64,000 nucleotides of DNA, from contig NZ_CP025682.1 of NCBI RefSeq assembly GCF_002872475.1, positions 1,922,001 to 1,986,000 on the forward strand. The letters are read 5' to 3'. This DNA is from Pseudazoarcus pumilus. GTDB lineage: Bacteria > Pseudomonadota > Gammaproteobacteria > Burkholderiales > Rhodocyclaceae. The notes beneath the pieces were generated by a model. That model was not told the DNA's origin. It ran no database searches and saw only the letters and a program-made list of their open reading frames with translations. Positions 47,888 through 57,685 of the stretch are shown piece after piece. The position numbers were made by a program, and so were the translations under genes. How positions within the stretch are numbered: position 1 is the stretch's first letter; each line of letters opens with the position of its first letter.

Positions 47888-49066
47888 TCATTCCATCGAT
47901 TCCTCTCCTGTTGCGGTTTCCCTGGCGAGGCGCTCCAGACGCGCCATCGGCAGCCCCAGTTGCAGTCGTCGCTCGGCGAATTGCAGCAGGGGCTGCAGCG
48001 CGAGCAGCAGGTCCGGCAGCAGCGCCGCGATCTCGTCTTCCTGACCGAGCCGAAGGTGGTTGAGCGCCTGGTCGACGCTGACGGCGCGACGCAGCATGCG
48101 CTCGATGACCTCGCGCGTGATCTCGCCATCCTTGCCGAACACACGGTTGCCGCCGGCCGACTGGGCGCCGGCCAGACGCTCGAACGCGAGCTCGGTGAGG
48201 CGACTGAGCGTGTCCAGCCCGTCGACGTAGGTGCTGGACACCCCCGCCGAGACGCCGACCCGGATCTGCTCGCCGCGATAAGTCATCACCAGTTTGCCGA
48301 TGGCCGACTGCAACCGCATCGCGAATGCACTGGCCGCGACCATGTCGGTCAGCGGCGAAAGCAGCATGAACTTTCCGATGCCCAGTTCGGACACGGTGTC
48401 CTCGTGGCGCACCTTGAGCGCCAGAATCGCGCGCAGCTTCTTCGCGATCAGTTCGGCGACCTGATGACCGTACTTTGCCACCACCTCATCGATGCGGTCG
48501 ATCTCGAACACCATCACGCTGACACCGCCCTGCTGGCGCCGGGCCAGGGCGAGATCCTGGCTGGCACGCCAGTTCATGTAGGCGCGCGTGGTCAGCCCCG
48601 AGCCGGGATCGATCGGGCTGTGGTTGGCGAGCGCCTCGCGGCTTTCCTCGAGTTCGCGACTGGTCTGTCCGTAGCGCGTCAGCGTATCGAGTCGCGCGAC
48701 CAGTTCGGCCGTGCCGATGCCCTTGGTGATGAAGTCGTTGGCACCCAGCTCACGCGCCCGTTCGCGCGCACCATCGTCCTCGTCGCCGGAAATGACGATG
48801 ATCGGCAACTTGTGCAGGCGCGCGATGCGCGAAGCGCGCACCCGCTCGATCAGGCCGTAGCCGTCGAGGCGCGGCATGCCGATGTCGGTGATCAGCACCT
48901 GCACGGTGGAATCGACCACCAGCGCTTCCCAGGCAGCCTCGCCGTCGCACTCCTCGCGGCAGTCGAAACGATCGCGGATCTGCTTGATGATGCTCGCCCG
49001 CACCATGCGCGAGTCATCGACGATGAGCAGCCGCGGCAGCGCGTTCGTGTCTTCGTTCATCCGCAT
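47888..49066 (-). CDS. Response regulator with degenerate GGDEF domain
   Basis: A 392-residue cytoplasmic protein. The receiver domain (about 10-125) has D17/D18, the phosphoacceptor D61 in ITDIGMP and K115. The second domain (about 170-300) folds like GGDEF but reads GIGKF at 229-233 in place of GGDEF, so cyclase activity is not expected. The last 90 residues are helical. It lies 8 bp downstream of the acuI-like gene. It may act as a c-di-GMP- or protein-binding output; no partner kinase is nearby. Confidence 0.82.
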   Translation of the reverse strand: MRMNEDTNALPRLLIVDDSRMVRASIIKQIRDRFDCREECDGEAAWEALVVDSTVQVLITDIGMPRLDGYGLIERVRASRIARLHKLPIIVISGDEDDGARERARELGANDFITKGIGTAELVARLDTLTRYGQTSRELEESREALANHSPIDPGSGLTTRAYMNWRASQDLALARRQQGGVSVMVFEIDRIDEVVAKYGHQVAELIAKKLRAILALKVRHEDTVSELGIGKFMLLSPLTDMVAASAFAMRLQSAIGKLVMTYRGEQIRVGVSAGVSSTYVDGLDTLSRLTELAFERLAGAQSAGGNRVFGKDGEITREVIERMLRRAVSVDQALNHLRLGQEDEIAALLPDLLLALQPLLQFAERRLQLGLPMARLERLARETATGEESME

Positions 49067-49074
49067 GTTCCGCG

Positions 49075-50073
49075 TCAGTCGGCGAGACGCACGACCGTAC
49101 GCCCCTTGACCCGCCCGGCGATGAAGTCCTCGAACGCGCCCGGCAACTCGTCGAGCCCGATCACGCGGCTCACGCGCTCCAGATGACGCGGCTTGAGGTC
49201 TTGTGCCAGGCGCTGCCAGACCTCGCCGCGCAGCGGAAAAGCGGCGTTCGCCGAATCGATGCCGAGCAGGCTCACGCCGCGCAGGATGAAGGGGAAGACG
49301 GTCGTGTTCAGGCGAAAATCCGCCGCGTTGCCGATGCTGGCGACCGTACCGCCGAGCTTCATCGTCGCCAGCACCCAGGCCAGTATGGAGCCGCCGACGT
49401 TGTCGATCGCGCCGGCCCATTCCGCGCCCTCGAGGGGGCGCACCTTGTCGAAGTCGATGTCGCCGCGCAGGCGCACGGCGCTCGCGCCCAGCCCGGTCAG
49501 GTAGTCCGATTCGTCGGCCTTGCCGGTGAGTGCGACGGCCTCGTAGCCGCGTCCGGCGAGCATGTCGATGGCCAGCCCACCAACCCCGCCGGTCGCGCCG
49601 GTGACGATCACCGGCCCGTTCTCGGGTACCAGGCCACACGACTCCATGCGCACGATGCCCAGCGCCGCGGTGAACCCGGCCGTGCCCAGCGCCATCGCCT
49701 CGAAGCAGCTCAGCCCCTGGGGCAACGGCACGACCCAGTCGGCCGGCACGCGCGCAAACTCGGCGAAACCGCCGTGGTGTGACACGCCGATGTCGAAACT
49801 GGTAGCGATGACCTCGTCGCCGGCCTTGAAGCGCGCATCCGAACTGTCCTCGACGACACCCGCCAGATCGATGCCGCCGACACAGGGGAAGCGCCGGATG
49901 ATCTTGCCCGCGCCGGTGGCGGCGAGCGCATCCTTGTAGTTGATGCTCGAATATCGCACGCGGATCGTGACCTCGCCCGGGTCGAGCTGGTCATGCGTCA
50001 TCGTGCCCAGGCTACCGTGCACCTTGCGCTGCTCGTCCTGATCGATCAGGTATGCCCTGAAGGCTGCACTCAT
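49075..50073 (-). CDS. acuI: Acrylyl-CoA reductase AcuI-type (YhdH/YhfP) oxidoreductase
   Basis: NADPH-dependent medium-chain dehydrogenase/reductase lacking zinc ligands. The 332 residues contain SSINYKDALAATG, the GGIDLAGVVEDS substrate region and the nucleotide-binding VTGATGGVGGLAIDML. YhdH/AcuI enzymes reduce acrylyl-CoA to propionyl-CoA and detoxify acrylate. Together with the downstream prpE this suggests a C3 acid module, although the pair could be incidental. Confidence 0.82.
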   Translation of the reverse strand: MSAAFRAYLIDQDEQRKVHGSLGTMTHDQLDPGEVTIRVRYSSINYKDALAATGAGKIIRRFPCVGGIDLAGVVEDSSDARFKAGDEVIATSFDIGVSHHGGFAEFARVPADWVVPLPQGLSCFEAMALGTAGFTAALGIVRMESCGLVPENGPVIVTGATGGVGGLAIDMLAGRGYEAVALTGKADESDYLTGLGASAVRLRGDIDFDKVRPLEGAEWAGAIDNVGGSILAWVLATMKLGGTVASIGNAADFRLNTTVFPFILRGVSLLGIDSANAAFPLRGEVWQRLAQDLKPRHLERVSRVIGLDELPGAFEDFIAGRVKGRTVVRLAD

Positions 50074-50216
50074 CTGCTCCCCCTCCCTGTCCGGCCCCGC
50101 TCCTCAGAACACGGGACGATTATAGCCACAAGCCCGCAATGCCTCGCCAGGCCTTCTTTTTCGCGACCCGAGTCTCCATAATCGGAACGTCTAGGCAACA
50201 CTGTGCGCAGTCACGA

Positions 50217-51077
50217 ATGAGCATACTCGAAAAACCGCTGGCGTCGGCCGAAGCCTATGTAGGCTTTCTCGCCGCCCGCGAACTCCCCGTGCTGCGCCAG
50301 ACGGCGCGGCAGCTCGAGGTCATGCGCGAGGCGCGCGACAGCGTGAACGCGCGTCAGGTCGCGGCGATCGCGCTGGGCGATCCACTCTTCGCGGTACGGC
50401 TGATCGTATGGATGGAAGAGCACCGCCATCGCTCGCAGAATCACGACATCACCACCGTGGAGCGGGCGATCATGATGATCGGCGTGGATCCGTTCTTCGA
50501 GGCCTTCACCGGCTTGCCAACGGTCGAGGAAACACTGGCCGGCCGGCCGCGCGCACTCATCGAAACCCTGCATGTGTGCGCATGGGCGCGCAAGGCCGCC
50601 CATCTGGCCCGCGACTGGGCGATCCTGCGCCACGACATCGACGTCGACGAGGTCGCGCTCGCGACCCTGCTGCGCCCGGTCAGCGAGATCCTGCTGTGGA
50701 TTCACGCCAGCCCGCTGGCCGAGCAGACGCAGGCTCGCGTCGCCGGTGAATCGGGGTCGGCGATCGCGCACGCCTATCGCGCCGTGCTCGGATGCAGCGA
50801 GCACCAGATCCAGATCGGACTCGCACAACACTGGCATCTGCCGCAACTGCTCGTGACCCTGATGGACGAGACCCACGAGAACAACCCGCGCGTGCGCAAC
50901 GTCGCTCTGGCGCTGGCCTTCGCGCGTGCCACGGGTCACGCGGGCTGGGACAGTCCGACCCTGCCGGGCATCGTCGACGACCTGGTTCGGCTGCTGCCGA
51001 TCAATCGCGGACAATTGCTCGACCGCCTGGGCGTACCCGCCGAAGTGCGCGAACGCTGGGATTCCGCAGACGATTGA
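50217..51077 (+). CDS. HDOD domain protein
   Basis: A 286-residue protein with an HDOD (HD-related output) domain over about residues 20-220. The helices and the MMIGVDPFFEAF segment are typical, but the metal-binding HD pair is missing, as in HDOD proteins generally, which act as signalling outputs. No second domain is seen. Start 50217 was chosen because MSILEKPLAS begins the conserved part. It converges on uup with a 6-bp gap. Confidence 0.8.
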   Translation: MSILEKPLASAEAYVGFLAARELPVLRQTARQLEVMREARDSVNARQVAAIALGDPLFAVRLIVWMEEHRHRSQNHDITTVERAIMMIGVDPFFEAFTGLPTVEETLAGRPRALIETLHVCAWARKAAHLARDWAILRHDIDVDEVALATLLRPVSEILLWIHASPLAEQTQARVAGESGSAIAHAYRAVLGCSEHQIQIGLAQHWHLPQLLVTLMDETHENNPRVRNVALALAFARATGHAGWDSPTLPGIVDDLVRLLPINRGQLLDRLGVPAEVRERWDSADD

Positions 51078-51083
51078 GCCTCG

Positions 51084-52991
51084 TCAGGCGGGCCGCGATT
51101 CGAGTTCGATCCAGCGCGACATGGCCTCCTCGAGTTCGATCTCGACTGCATCCAGCCGCGTGGTCGCCTTGCCCACCTCGTCGGGTGCGTCGCGGTACAG
51201 TGCCGGATCGGACAGGCGAGCCTGCAGGCTCGCCTGCTCCGACTCGAGGGCGGCGATCTTCGCCGGCAGGGCTTCGAGCTCGCGCTTTTCGTTGAACGAA
51301 AGCTTGCCCGCGGGCTGCGGCGCAGCGCTCTTGTCGCCCCTCCCCTGCGGGCGCGACGTAGCGCAAGCGCGCACGGACTCAGGCACCTGACGCGCCATCT
51401 CGCGCGCGCGCACCCAATCGGAATAGCCACCCACATACTCGCCCCAGCGGCCGTCGCCCTCGGATGCGATGACCTGGGTCACGACGTTGTCGAGAAAGGC
51501 GCGGTCGTGGCTGACCAGGAAGAGTGTGCCGTCGTAACGCGAAAGCAGGTCCTCGAGCAGATCCAGCGTCTCGATGTCGAGATCGTTGGTGGGTTCGTCG
51601 AGCACCAGCAGGTTGGCCGGGCGCGCGAACAATCGCGCCAGCAGCAGCCGGTTGCGCTCGCCGCCGGAGAGCGTCTTGACCGGCGATCGCGCGCGTGCCG
51701 GCGCAAACAGGAAATCGCCCAGATAACCGATGACGTGCTTGCGCTCGCCGCCGATCTCGATGAAGTCCGAACCCGGGCTGATGACCTCGGTCAGCGGCAG
51801 CTCGGGGTCGAGCTGCTCGCGCATCTGGTCGAAGTAGGCCACCGACTGGCGCGTGCCGCGCCGCACGTGACCGCTGTCGGGTTCCAGTTCGCCGAGGATG
51901 AGCTTGAGCAGCGTGGTCTTGCCCGTGCCGTTGGGCCCGATGAAGCCAATGCGGTCGCCACGCATGATGCGCGTCGAGAATTCTCGCACCACCGCCTTGT
52001 CGCCGAAGGCCTTGGAGACCGCGTGCAGTTCGGCCACCATCTGCCCGCTGCGCTCGCCCTGGTCCACCGCCAGCCGGACGTTGCCCAGACGTTCGCGCCG
52101 CGCCGCGCGCTCGCGGCGCAAGGCCTCGAGGCGCCGCACGCGACCCTCGTTGCGCGTACGCCGCGCCTCCACCCCCTTGCGGATCCACACCTCTTCCTGC
52201 GCGAGCATCTTGTCGAAGCGTGCATCGGCACGCGCCTCGGCCTCGAGTTCCTGCGCCTTGCGTGCCGTGTATTCAGAGAATCGGCCCGGATAGCTTGCCA
52301 GCCGTCCACGGTCGAGTTCGACGATGCGCGTGGCGACGTTGTCGAGGAAGACCCGATCGTGGGTGATCACCACCACCGCACCGCGAAAATCACGGATCAG
52401 CACCTCCAGCCACTCGATGCCGTCCAGATCGAGGTGGTTGGTCGGTTCGTCGAGCAGCAGCAGATCCGGCTCTGCCACGAGTGCGCGCAGCAGCGCGACA
52501 CGCTTGATGCCGCCACCGGACAGTTCCGCAACGCGCGCAGCGCCGTCGAGTTCGAGACGCAGCAAGGTCTCCTCGACACGCTGGTTCAGACGCCAGCCGT
52601 CGGAGGTCTCGATCTCGTGCTGCAGGTACTCGAGGCGGGCCATCGCGGCATCGTCGGGCGCGCTGCCCAGGGTGTGCATCAGGGCGTGGTATTCGACCAG
52701 CACGCGGGCAGTGTCACCCAGGCCTTCGGCGACCACCGAAAACACGTCCTGATCGAGATCGAAGTCGGGCTCCTGCGGCACGTAGGCCACGACGCTGCCC
52801 GGTTCGCGCCGCAACTGGCCGTCGTCGAGCGTGCCCTGACCGGCGATGGCGCGCAGCAGGCTCGACTTGCCCGAACCGTTGCGACCGATGAGCGCGACAC
52901 GCTCGCCGGCGTCGACCTGGAAGGCGGCGTGGTCGAGGAGATCGACGTGACCGAAGGCGAGGCAGGCGTTTTCGAGTGAGAGCAGGGGCAT
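51084..52991 (-). CDS. uup: ABC-F ATPase Uup
   Basis: A soluble dual-ABC protein without membrane helices that acts on ribosomes and/or branched DNA. The 635 residues have Walker A GRNGSGKSS near 36, the first signature LSGGGIKR, the ABC-F linker with many Arg/Glu residues, a second Walker A GPNGTGKTT, the second signature LSGGERNR and two LLDEPTN boxes. The C-terminal 90 residues form the coiled coil that identifies Uup. It lies downstream of the tRNA-Arg gene on the same strand. Confidence 0.93.
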   Translation of the reverse strand: MPLLSLENACLAFGHVDLLDHAAFQVDAGERVALIGRNGSGKSSLLRAIAGQGTLDDGQLRREPGSVVAYVPQEPDFDLDQDVFSVVAEGLGDTARVLVEYHALMHTLGSAPDDAAMARLEYLQHEIETSDGWRLNQRVEETLLRLELDGAARVAELSGGGIKRVALLRALVAEPDLLLLDEPTNHLDLDGIEWLEVLIRDFRGAVVVITHDRVFLDNVATRIVELDRGRLASYPGRFSEYTARKAQELEAEARADARFDKMLAQEEVWIRKGVEARRTRNEGRVRRLEALRRERAARRERLGNVRLAVDQGERSGQMVAELHAVSKAFGDKAVVREFSTRIMRGDRIGFIGPNGTGKTTLLKLILGELEPDSGHVRRGTRQSVAYFDQMREQLDPELPLTEVISPGSDFIEIGGERKHVIGYLGDFLFAPARARSPVKTLSGGERNRLLLARLFARPANLLVLDEPTNDLDIETLDLLEDLLSRYDGTLFLVSHDRAFLDNVVTQVIASEGDGRWGEYVGGYSDWVRAREMARQVPESVRACATSRPQGRGDKSAAPQPAGKLSFNEKRELEALPAKIAALESEQASLQARLSDPALYRDAPDEVGKATTRLDAVEIELEEAMSRWIELESRPA

Positions 52992-53010
52992 GGCAAAGAC
53001 CGCGAACGCG

Positions 53011-53085
53011 TGGCCTCCCCGCCGGGAGTCGAACCCAGATCTAGCGCTTAGGAGGCGCTCGTTCTATCCATTGAACTACAGGGAG
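53011..53085 (-). tRNA. tRNA-Arg (CCT)
   Basis: A full cloverleaf can be drawn. The acceptor arms CTCCCTG and CGGGGAG pair, the anticodon stem AGCGC/GCGCT holds loop CTCCTAA with anticodon CCT, and CCA is encoded. It is separated from the Ala-Glu-Asp array by a terminator at 53143-53164. Confidence 0.93.
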
Positions 53086-53142
53086 AGCCCGGCATTCTAG
53101 CCGCCGGGAGGAACTTCGCCAACGACGCGACAGGGGTAAACG

Positions 53143-53164
53143 AAAAAAGGAGCCATCGGCTCCC
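53143..53164 (-). terminator. Terminator after the tRNA Ala-Glu-Asp array
   Basis: On the minus strand GGAGCC-GAT-GGCTCC is followed by six Ts. It lies between the last tRNA-Asp and tRNA-Arg, so tRNA-Arg needs its own promoter or read-through. Confidence 0.85.
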
Positions 53165-53194
53165 GTATCCGGCCGCTCGATCGCGGCAAGAGGT

Positions 53195-53271
53195 TGGCGG
53201 AGTGGACGGGACTCGAACCCGCGACCCCCGGCGTGACAGGCCGGTATTCTAACCAACTGAACTACCACTCC
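53195..53271 (-). tRNA. tRNA-Asp (GTC), copy 2 of the array
   Basis: Acceptor GGAGTGG/CCACTCC, anticodon stem CCGGC/GCCGG with loop CTGTCAC (GTC), CCA encoded. The sequence is identical over its length to the copy at 53592-53668. Confidence 0.95.
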
Positions 53272-53339
53272 GCGCTTTTGCACTGCTGCCGGCAAGCGCT
53301 TTGCCGACTGACGACCCGCGCAGTGCGTGTCGCCTTGAC

Positions 53340-53415
53340 TGGCGTCCCCACGGGGATTCGAACCCCGGTACCTACCGTGAAAGGGTAGTGTCCTAGGCCT
53401 CTAGACGATGGGGAC
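53340..53415 (-). tRNA. tRNA-Glu (TTC), copy 2 of the array
   Basis: Acceptor GTCCCCA/TGGGGAC, anticodon stem CTACC/GGTAG with loop CTTTCAC (TTC), CCA encoded. Same sequence as 53743-53818. Confidence 0.95.
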
Positions 53416-53426
53416 ATCGTTCCGGT

Positions 53427-53502
<76 letters not shown>

Positions 53503-53591
53503 GAACCGAAGCCCGCGATTATAGCGAGAGAGACTACCTCCCGCAAGCATCACGCGCCAAAGGCCCTCGCGCGACACCAGCATGAAATCGT

Positions 53592-53668
53592 TGGCGGAGT
53601 GGACGGGACTCGAACCCGCGACCCCCGGCGTGACAGGCCGGTATTCTAACCAACTGAACTACCACTCC
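53592..53668 (-). tRNA. tRNA-Asp (GTC), copy 1 of the array
   Basis: Same cloverleaf as the copy at 53195-53271, with anticodon GTC and encoded CCA. It belongs to the promoter-proximal Ala-Glu-Asp block. Confidence 0.95.
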
Positions 53669-53742
53669 GCGCTTCTTGAACTGCTCGCCGGCAAGCGCTT
53701 CGCCGGCTCCGCGACCCGCGCAATGCGTGTCGCCCTGTACTG

Positions 53743-53818
53743 TGGCGTCCCCACGGGGATTCGAACCCCGGTACCTACCGTGAAAGGGTAGTGTCCTAGG
53801 CCTCTAGACGATGGGGAC
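53743..53818 (-). tRNA. tRNA-Glu (TTC), copy 1 of the array
   Basis: Same cloverleaf as the copy at 53340-53415, with anticodon TTC and encoded CCA. The spacer to the Asp gene is a diverged duplicate of the downstream spacer. Confidence 0.95.
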
Positions 53819-53830
53819 CTAGTCTTTCTA

Positions 53831-53906
<76 letters not shown>

Positions 53907-53924
53907 GACGGCGAAAGAGCGCGC

Positions 53925-53953
53925 ATTATAGGGGCCGACCTGCAGGGTGTAAA
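53925..53953 (-). promoter_or_regulatory. Strong promoter of the tRNA array
   Basis: On the minus strand TTTACA, a 17-bp spacer and a perfect TATAAT are followed by the GC-rich discriminator GCGCGC, the layout of stringently controlled stable-RNA promoters. Confidence 0.85.
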
Positions 53954-53975
53954 GCCTGTTTCCGACGAATTGCGA

Positions 53976-55388
53976 TCACACCACCTTGCCCGGATTCATC
54001 AAGCCCTGCGGGTCGAATGTACGCTTGAGCGCGCGCATCATCTCCAGTTCCACCACGCTGCGATAGCGCGTGATCTCCTCGCGCTTGAGTTGCCCCAGGC
54101 CATGTTCGGCCGAGATCGAGCCGCCCAGCGCGTCGACCAGGTCATGCACGACGCGGTTGATCTCGGGCGTGCGTTCGATGAAGTCGCGGTTGGCCAGTGC
54201 GTCGGCCTTGGACAGGTTGTAGTGCAGATTGCCGTCGCCGATATGGCCGAAGGCGACAATGCGGGTATCGGGCCAGCGCTCGCACAGTGCCCGGCCGGCG
54301 CGCTCGAGGAATTCGCCGACGCGGCTCACCGGCACGGCGATGTCGTGCTTGATGCTCACGCCTTCGAGGCGCTGCGCCTCCGAGATGTTCTCGCGCAGCG
54401 CCCACAGCGCGCGTGCCTGCGCGACGCTGCTGGCGATCACCGCATCCTCGACCAGCCCGGTCTCGAAGCCGTCCGCCAGCGCGGCTTCGAGCAGCGCGTC
54501 GAGCGCCTCGCCCTCGCCGGTGTCCGACAACTCCAGCAACACCGCCCATTCGCCGACCTGACCGAACGGCGCGCGCGTATCGGGGATGTGCCGCAGCACC
54601 AGTTCCAGCGCTTCCCGCCCGACGATCTCGAAGGCCGTGACGCGATCGCCGCAGGCGCCCTGCACCGCGCGCAGCAGCGCCACGGCCGCTGCCGGCCCGG
54701 GCACCGCCACCCAGGCGGTGGCGCGCGCACGCGGCGCGGGAAAGAGCTTGAGCACCATCGCCGTGACGATGCCAAGGGTGCCCTCGGCACCGATGAACAA
54801 CTGCTTGAGGTCGTAGCCGGTATTGTCCTTTCGCAACGCGCGCAAACCGTCCCAGATGCGACCGTCGGACAAGACCACCTCGACTCCGAGTACCAGCTCG
54901 CGCATGTTGCCGTAGCGCAGTACCTGCACCCCGCCGGCATTGGTCGACAGATTGCCGCCGACCTCGCAACTGCCCTCCGAGGCCAGCGACAACGGAAACA
55001 GGCGTCCGTTGTCGGCCGCCACCTGCTGCACCGTGGCGAGCGTGCAGCCGGCCTCGACGGTGAGCGTGTCGTTGGCCGTGTCGACCGCCAGCACACGCTT
55101 CATGTGCGAGAGGTTGATCACCACCGACCGCTGCTCGCCGGTCGGCGTCGCGCCGCCGCACAAGCCGGTGTTGCCACCCTGCGGCACCATCGCCACACCG
55201 GCCTGCGCACATATGCGCACCGCTGCGGCCACCTCGCCGGTATTCTGCGGAAAGACCACGGCCAGCGCCTGACCGCGGTAGCGGCCACGCCAGTCGGTCA
55301 GCCACTGCGCCTGGGCCGCCTCGTCGACGATCACTTGGGACTCGCCCAGCGCATCGGCCAGAGCACTGATCACGTTTGCGTCATCCAT
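53976..55388 (-). CDS. FAD-linked D-2-hydroxyacid dehydrogenase (GlcD/D2HGDH-like)
   Basis: A 470-residue flavoprotein of the VAO/PCMH superfamily. The FAD-binding half (about 35-215) has PQGGNTGLCGGATP and the EGSCEVGGNLSTNAGG loop. The C-terminal half has the FGHIGDGNLHYN metal-binding motif and ends FDPQGLMNPGKVV. Close relatives oxidise D-2-hydroxyglutarate, D-lactate or glycolate; the substrate cannot be fixed here. The ATG at 55388 has GGGAG at proper distance. It begins 6 bp after the patatin gene and is probably cotranscribed. Confidence 0.87.
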   Translation of the reverse strand: MDDANVISALADALGESQVIVDEAAQAQWLTDWRGRYRGQALAVVFPQNTGEVAAAVRICAQAGVAMVPQGGNTGLCGGATPTGEQRSVVINLSHMKRVLAVDTANDTLTVEAGCTLATVQQVAADNGRLFPLSLASEGSCEVGGNLSTNAGGVQVLRYGNMRELVLGVEVVLSDGRIWDGLRALRKDNTGYDLKQLFIGAEGTLGIVTAMVLKLFPAPRARATAWVAVPGPAAAVALLRAVQGACGDRVTAFEIVGREALELVLRHIPDTRAPFGQVGEWAVLLELSDTGEGEALDALLEAALADGFETGLVEDAVIASSVAQARALWALRENISEAQRLEGVSIKHDIAVPVSRVGEFLERAGRALCERWPDTRIVAFGHIGDGNLHYNLSKADALANRDFIERTPEINRVVHDLVDALGGSISAEHGLGQLKREEITRYRSVVELEMMRALKRTFDPQGLMNPGKVV

Positions 55389-55393
55389 GCGGA

Positions 55394-56308
55394 TCACTCC
55401 CGATCGAGCGCGTGCATGAGTTGCGCGTGCACGCGCCTTACCGCCGCCCTGCCTTCCTCCACGGCTTCGGCCGCGCGGTGGAACTCCATCATGTCGAGTT
55501 GGGCGACGCGCGGCGAGATCAGCACGTCGGCCGGCTCGCCCGCCAGACGACTGCGCGCGATGCGCATCTGCATGATGTTGATGCTCGAGGCGATCACGTC
55601 GGCGAGCGAGGGCAGCTCGTCGGCGACCTCGTCATTGCCAACGCCGATCCCGACCTTGCCCAGCAACCTGCTCGCCAGACTCGGATCCGGCTCGGCCTTG
55701 TCCTGTCGCGCGCTGCGGTGTTTGCCGACCACCCCCGAGCCAAGCTCGACCGCGATCACGATGTCCGCGCCCAGCGCGCGGCACAGCGACACCGGCACCG
55801 GATTGACCAGCCCCCCATCGACCAGCACGCGCCCGTTGCGTTCCACCGGCGAGAACAGCCCGGGCAGCGCCACCGACGCGCGGACCGCATCGGTAAGAGA
55901 GCCGTCACGCAGCCACAGTTCGCGCCCGCTGGCCAGTTCGGTGGCGACACAGGCGAACGGCCGGTCGAGCGCGGAGAAATTCTCGGCGAAGAAATGCTTC
56001 GCGCAGTAGTTGAGCACCTTTTCACCGCGAATCAGCCCGCCGCGAAAGCTCAGGTCGAGCATGCCGACCACGTCATGCCATTCCAGCCCGGTCACCCACT
56101 CGCCCATCTCATGCACCTTGCCGGAGACGTAGGCCGCCCCGACCAGCGCGCCGATCGAGCACCCGCACACTACGTCGGGGCGCACGCCGCAGCGCTCGAG
56201 TTCGGTAAGCACCCCGATGTGCGCCCACCCGCGCGCCGCGCCGCTGCCCAGCGCCAGGCCGATGACAGCCTTGCCGTCTTCACGCGCGGTCAGCGAGGCT
56301 TCGTACAT
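55394..56308 (-). CDS. Patatin-like phospholipase family protein (RssA-like)
   Basis: A 304-residue putative serine hydrolase. The oxyanion segment GSGAARGWAHIGVL (about 21-34), the nucleophile elbow GCSIG (about 49-53) and the catalytic DGG in VLVDGGLVNPVP are all present, so a Ser-Asp dyad can form. The arrangement matches NTE/RssA proteins. The physiological lipid substrate is unknown. It sits between rimO (12 bp upstream) and the FAD oxidase. Confidence 0.87.
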   Translation of the reverse strand: MYEASLTAREDGKAVIGLALGSGAARGWAHIGVLTELERCGVRPDVVCGCSIGALVGAAYVSGKVHEMGEWVTGLEWHDVVGMLDLSFRGGLIRGEKVLNYCAKHFFAENFSALDRPFACVATELASGRELWLRDGSLTDAVRASVALPGLFSPVERNGRVLVDGGLVNPVPVSLCRALGADIVIAVELGSGVVGKHRSARQDKAEPDPSLASRLLGKVGIGVGNDEVADELPSLADVIASSINIMQMRIARSRLAGEPADVLISPRVAQLDMMEFHRAAEAVEEGRAAVRRVHAQLMHALDRE

Positions 56309-56320
56309 CGGCGTCTCCGT

Positions 56321-57649
56321 CTACAGGGGTCGGGCGTAGAGGTCGTGGACGTCGCAATCGGTGATGCGCACACGCGCGAACTGGCCGACCTCGAGGTGTT
56401 CGCCGTCGGGGATGATGACCATGCCGTCGATCTCGGGCGCATCCGCGCAGGAACGGGCGAGCGCACCCTCCTCGTCGATGTCGTCGACGAGCACGTCGAT
56501 CTCGCGGTCGATCCAGCGTTCGAGACGCTGCGTGGAGATATCCTCCTGGAAGGCCATCAGGCGCATGCGGCGTTCGTCGCGCACTTCCTCGGGTACCGGA
56601 TCGGCCAATTCGTTCGCGGCCGCGCCCTCGACCGGCGAGTACGCGAAGGCGCCGACACGGTCGAGTTCGGCCTCGGCGAGAAACTGCAGCAGTTCCTGGA
56701 AATCTTCTTCGGTCTCGCCGGGGAAGCCGGTGATGAAGGTCGAGCGAATGGTCAGATCCGGGCACATCTCGCGCCACTTGCGGATGCGGGCGAGTACGTT
56801 CTCGGAGCTGGCCGGGCGGCGCATGGCCTTGAGGATGCGCGCACTGGCGTGCTGGAACGGGATGTCCAGATACGGAAGGATCTTGCCTTCGGCCATCAGC
56901 GGGATCAGGTCGTCGACGCTCGGGTAGGGATAGACGTAGTGCAGACGGACCCATACGCCCAGTTCGCCAAGCGCAGTGGCCAGATCCAGCAGCCGCGTCT
57001 TGATCGGGCGGCCGTTCCAGAAGCCGGTACGGTAGCGCGTATCCACGCCGTAGGCGCTGGTGTCCTGCGAGACGACGAGGATTTCCTTGACGCCCGCCTC
57101 GGCCAGCGCCTCGGCCTCGCGCATGACCTCGTGGATGGGGCGGCTGACCAGATCGCCGCGCATCGACGGGATGATGCAGAAACTGCAGCGGTGATTGCAG
57201 CCCTCGGAAATCTTCAGATAGGCGTAGTGCCGCGGCGTCAGGCGCACGCCCTGCGGCGGCACCAGGTCGACGAAGGGCTCGTGCGGCTTGGGCACATGCT
57301 GGTGCACCGCGCGCATGACCTCCTCGGTCGCGTGCGGCCCGGTCACGGCCAGCACCTGCGGATGCGCCGTCTGCACCACGCCCTCCTTGGCACCCAGGCA
57401 GCCGGTGACGATGACCTTGCCGTTCTCGGCCAGCGCCTCGCCGATCGCGTCGAGCGATTCCTCGACCGCCGCATCGATGAAGCCGCAGGTGTTGACCACC
57501 ACCAGATCGGCGTCGTCGTAGCTCGCGGAGATCTCGTAGCCCTCGGCGCGCAGACGCGTGAGGATGTTTTCGGAATCGACTGTCGCCTTGGGACAGCCCA
57601 GGGAGACGAAGCCGACTCGCGGCGCGTCCCGTTCGATGATTCGGGTCAT
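56321..57649 (-). CDS. rimO: Ribosomal protein S12 methylthiotransferase RimO
   Basis: Radical-SAM enzyme that methylthiolates an aspartate of ribosomal protein S12. The 442 residues have the N-terminal MTTase domain with three Cys (LGCPKA, NTCGF, TGCLG), the radical-SAM CNHRCSFC near 150 and a C-terminal TRAM domain. Start 57649 begins [19 protein letters not shown]; the in-frame upstream Met is less likely. Confidence 0.95.
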   Translation of the reverse strand: MTRIIERDAPRVGFVSLGCPKATVDSENILTRLRAEGYEISASYDDADLVVVNTCGFIDAAVEESLDAIGEALAENGKVIVTGCLGAKEGVVQTAHPQVLAVTGPHATEEVMRAVHQHVPKPHEPFVDLVPPQGVRLTPRHYAYLKISEGCNHRCSFCIIPSMRGDLVSRPIHEVMREAEALAEAGVKEILVVSQDTSAYGVDTRYRTGFWNGRPIKTRLLDLATALGELGVWVRLHYVYPYPSVDDLIPLMAEGKILPYLDIPFQHASARILKAMRRPASSENVLARIRKWREMCPDLTIRSTFITGFPGETEEDFQELLQFLAEAELDRVGAFAYSPVEGAAANELADPVPEEVRDERRMRLMAFQEDISTQRLERWIDREIDVLVDDIDEEGALARSCADAPEIDGMVIIPDGEHLEVGQFARVRITDCDVHDLYARPL

Positions 57650-57685
57650 GGAAACTCGTCTATTGCCGGCCACGGCCGGCGGGAT

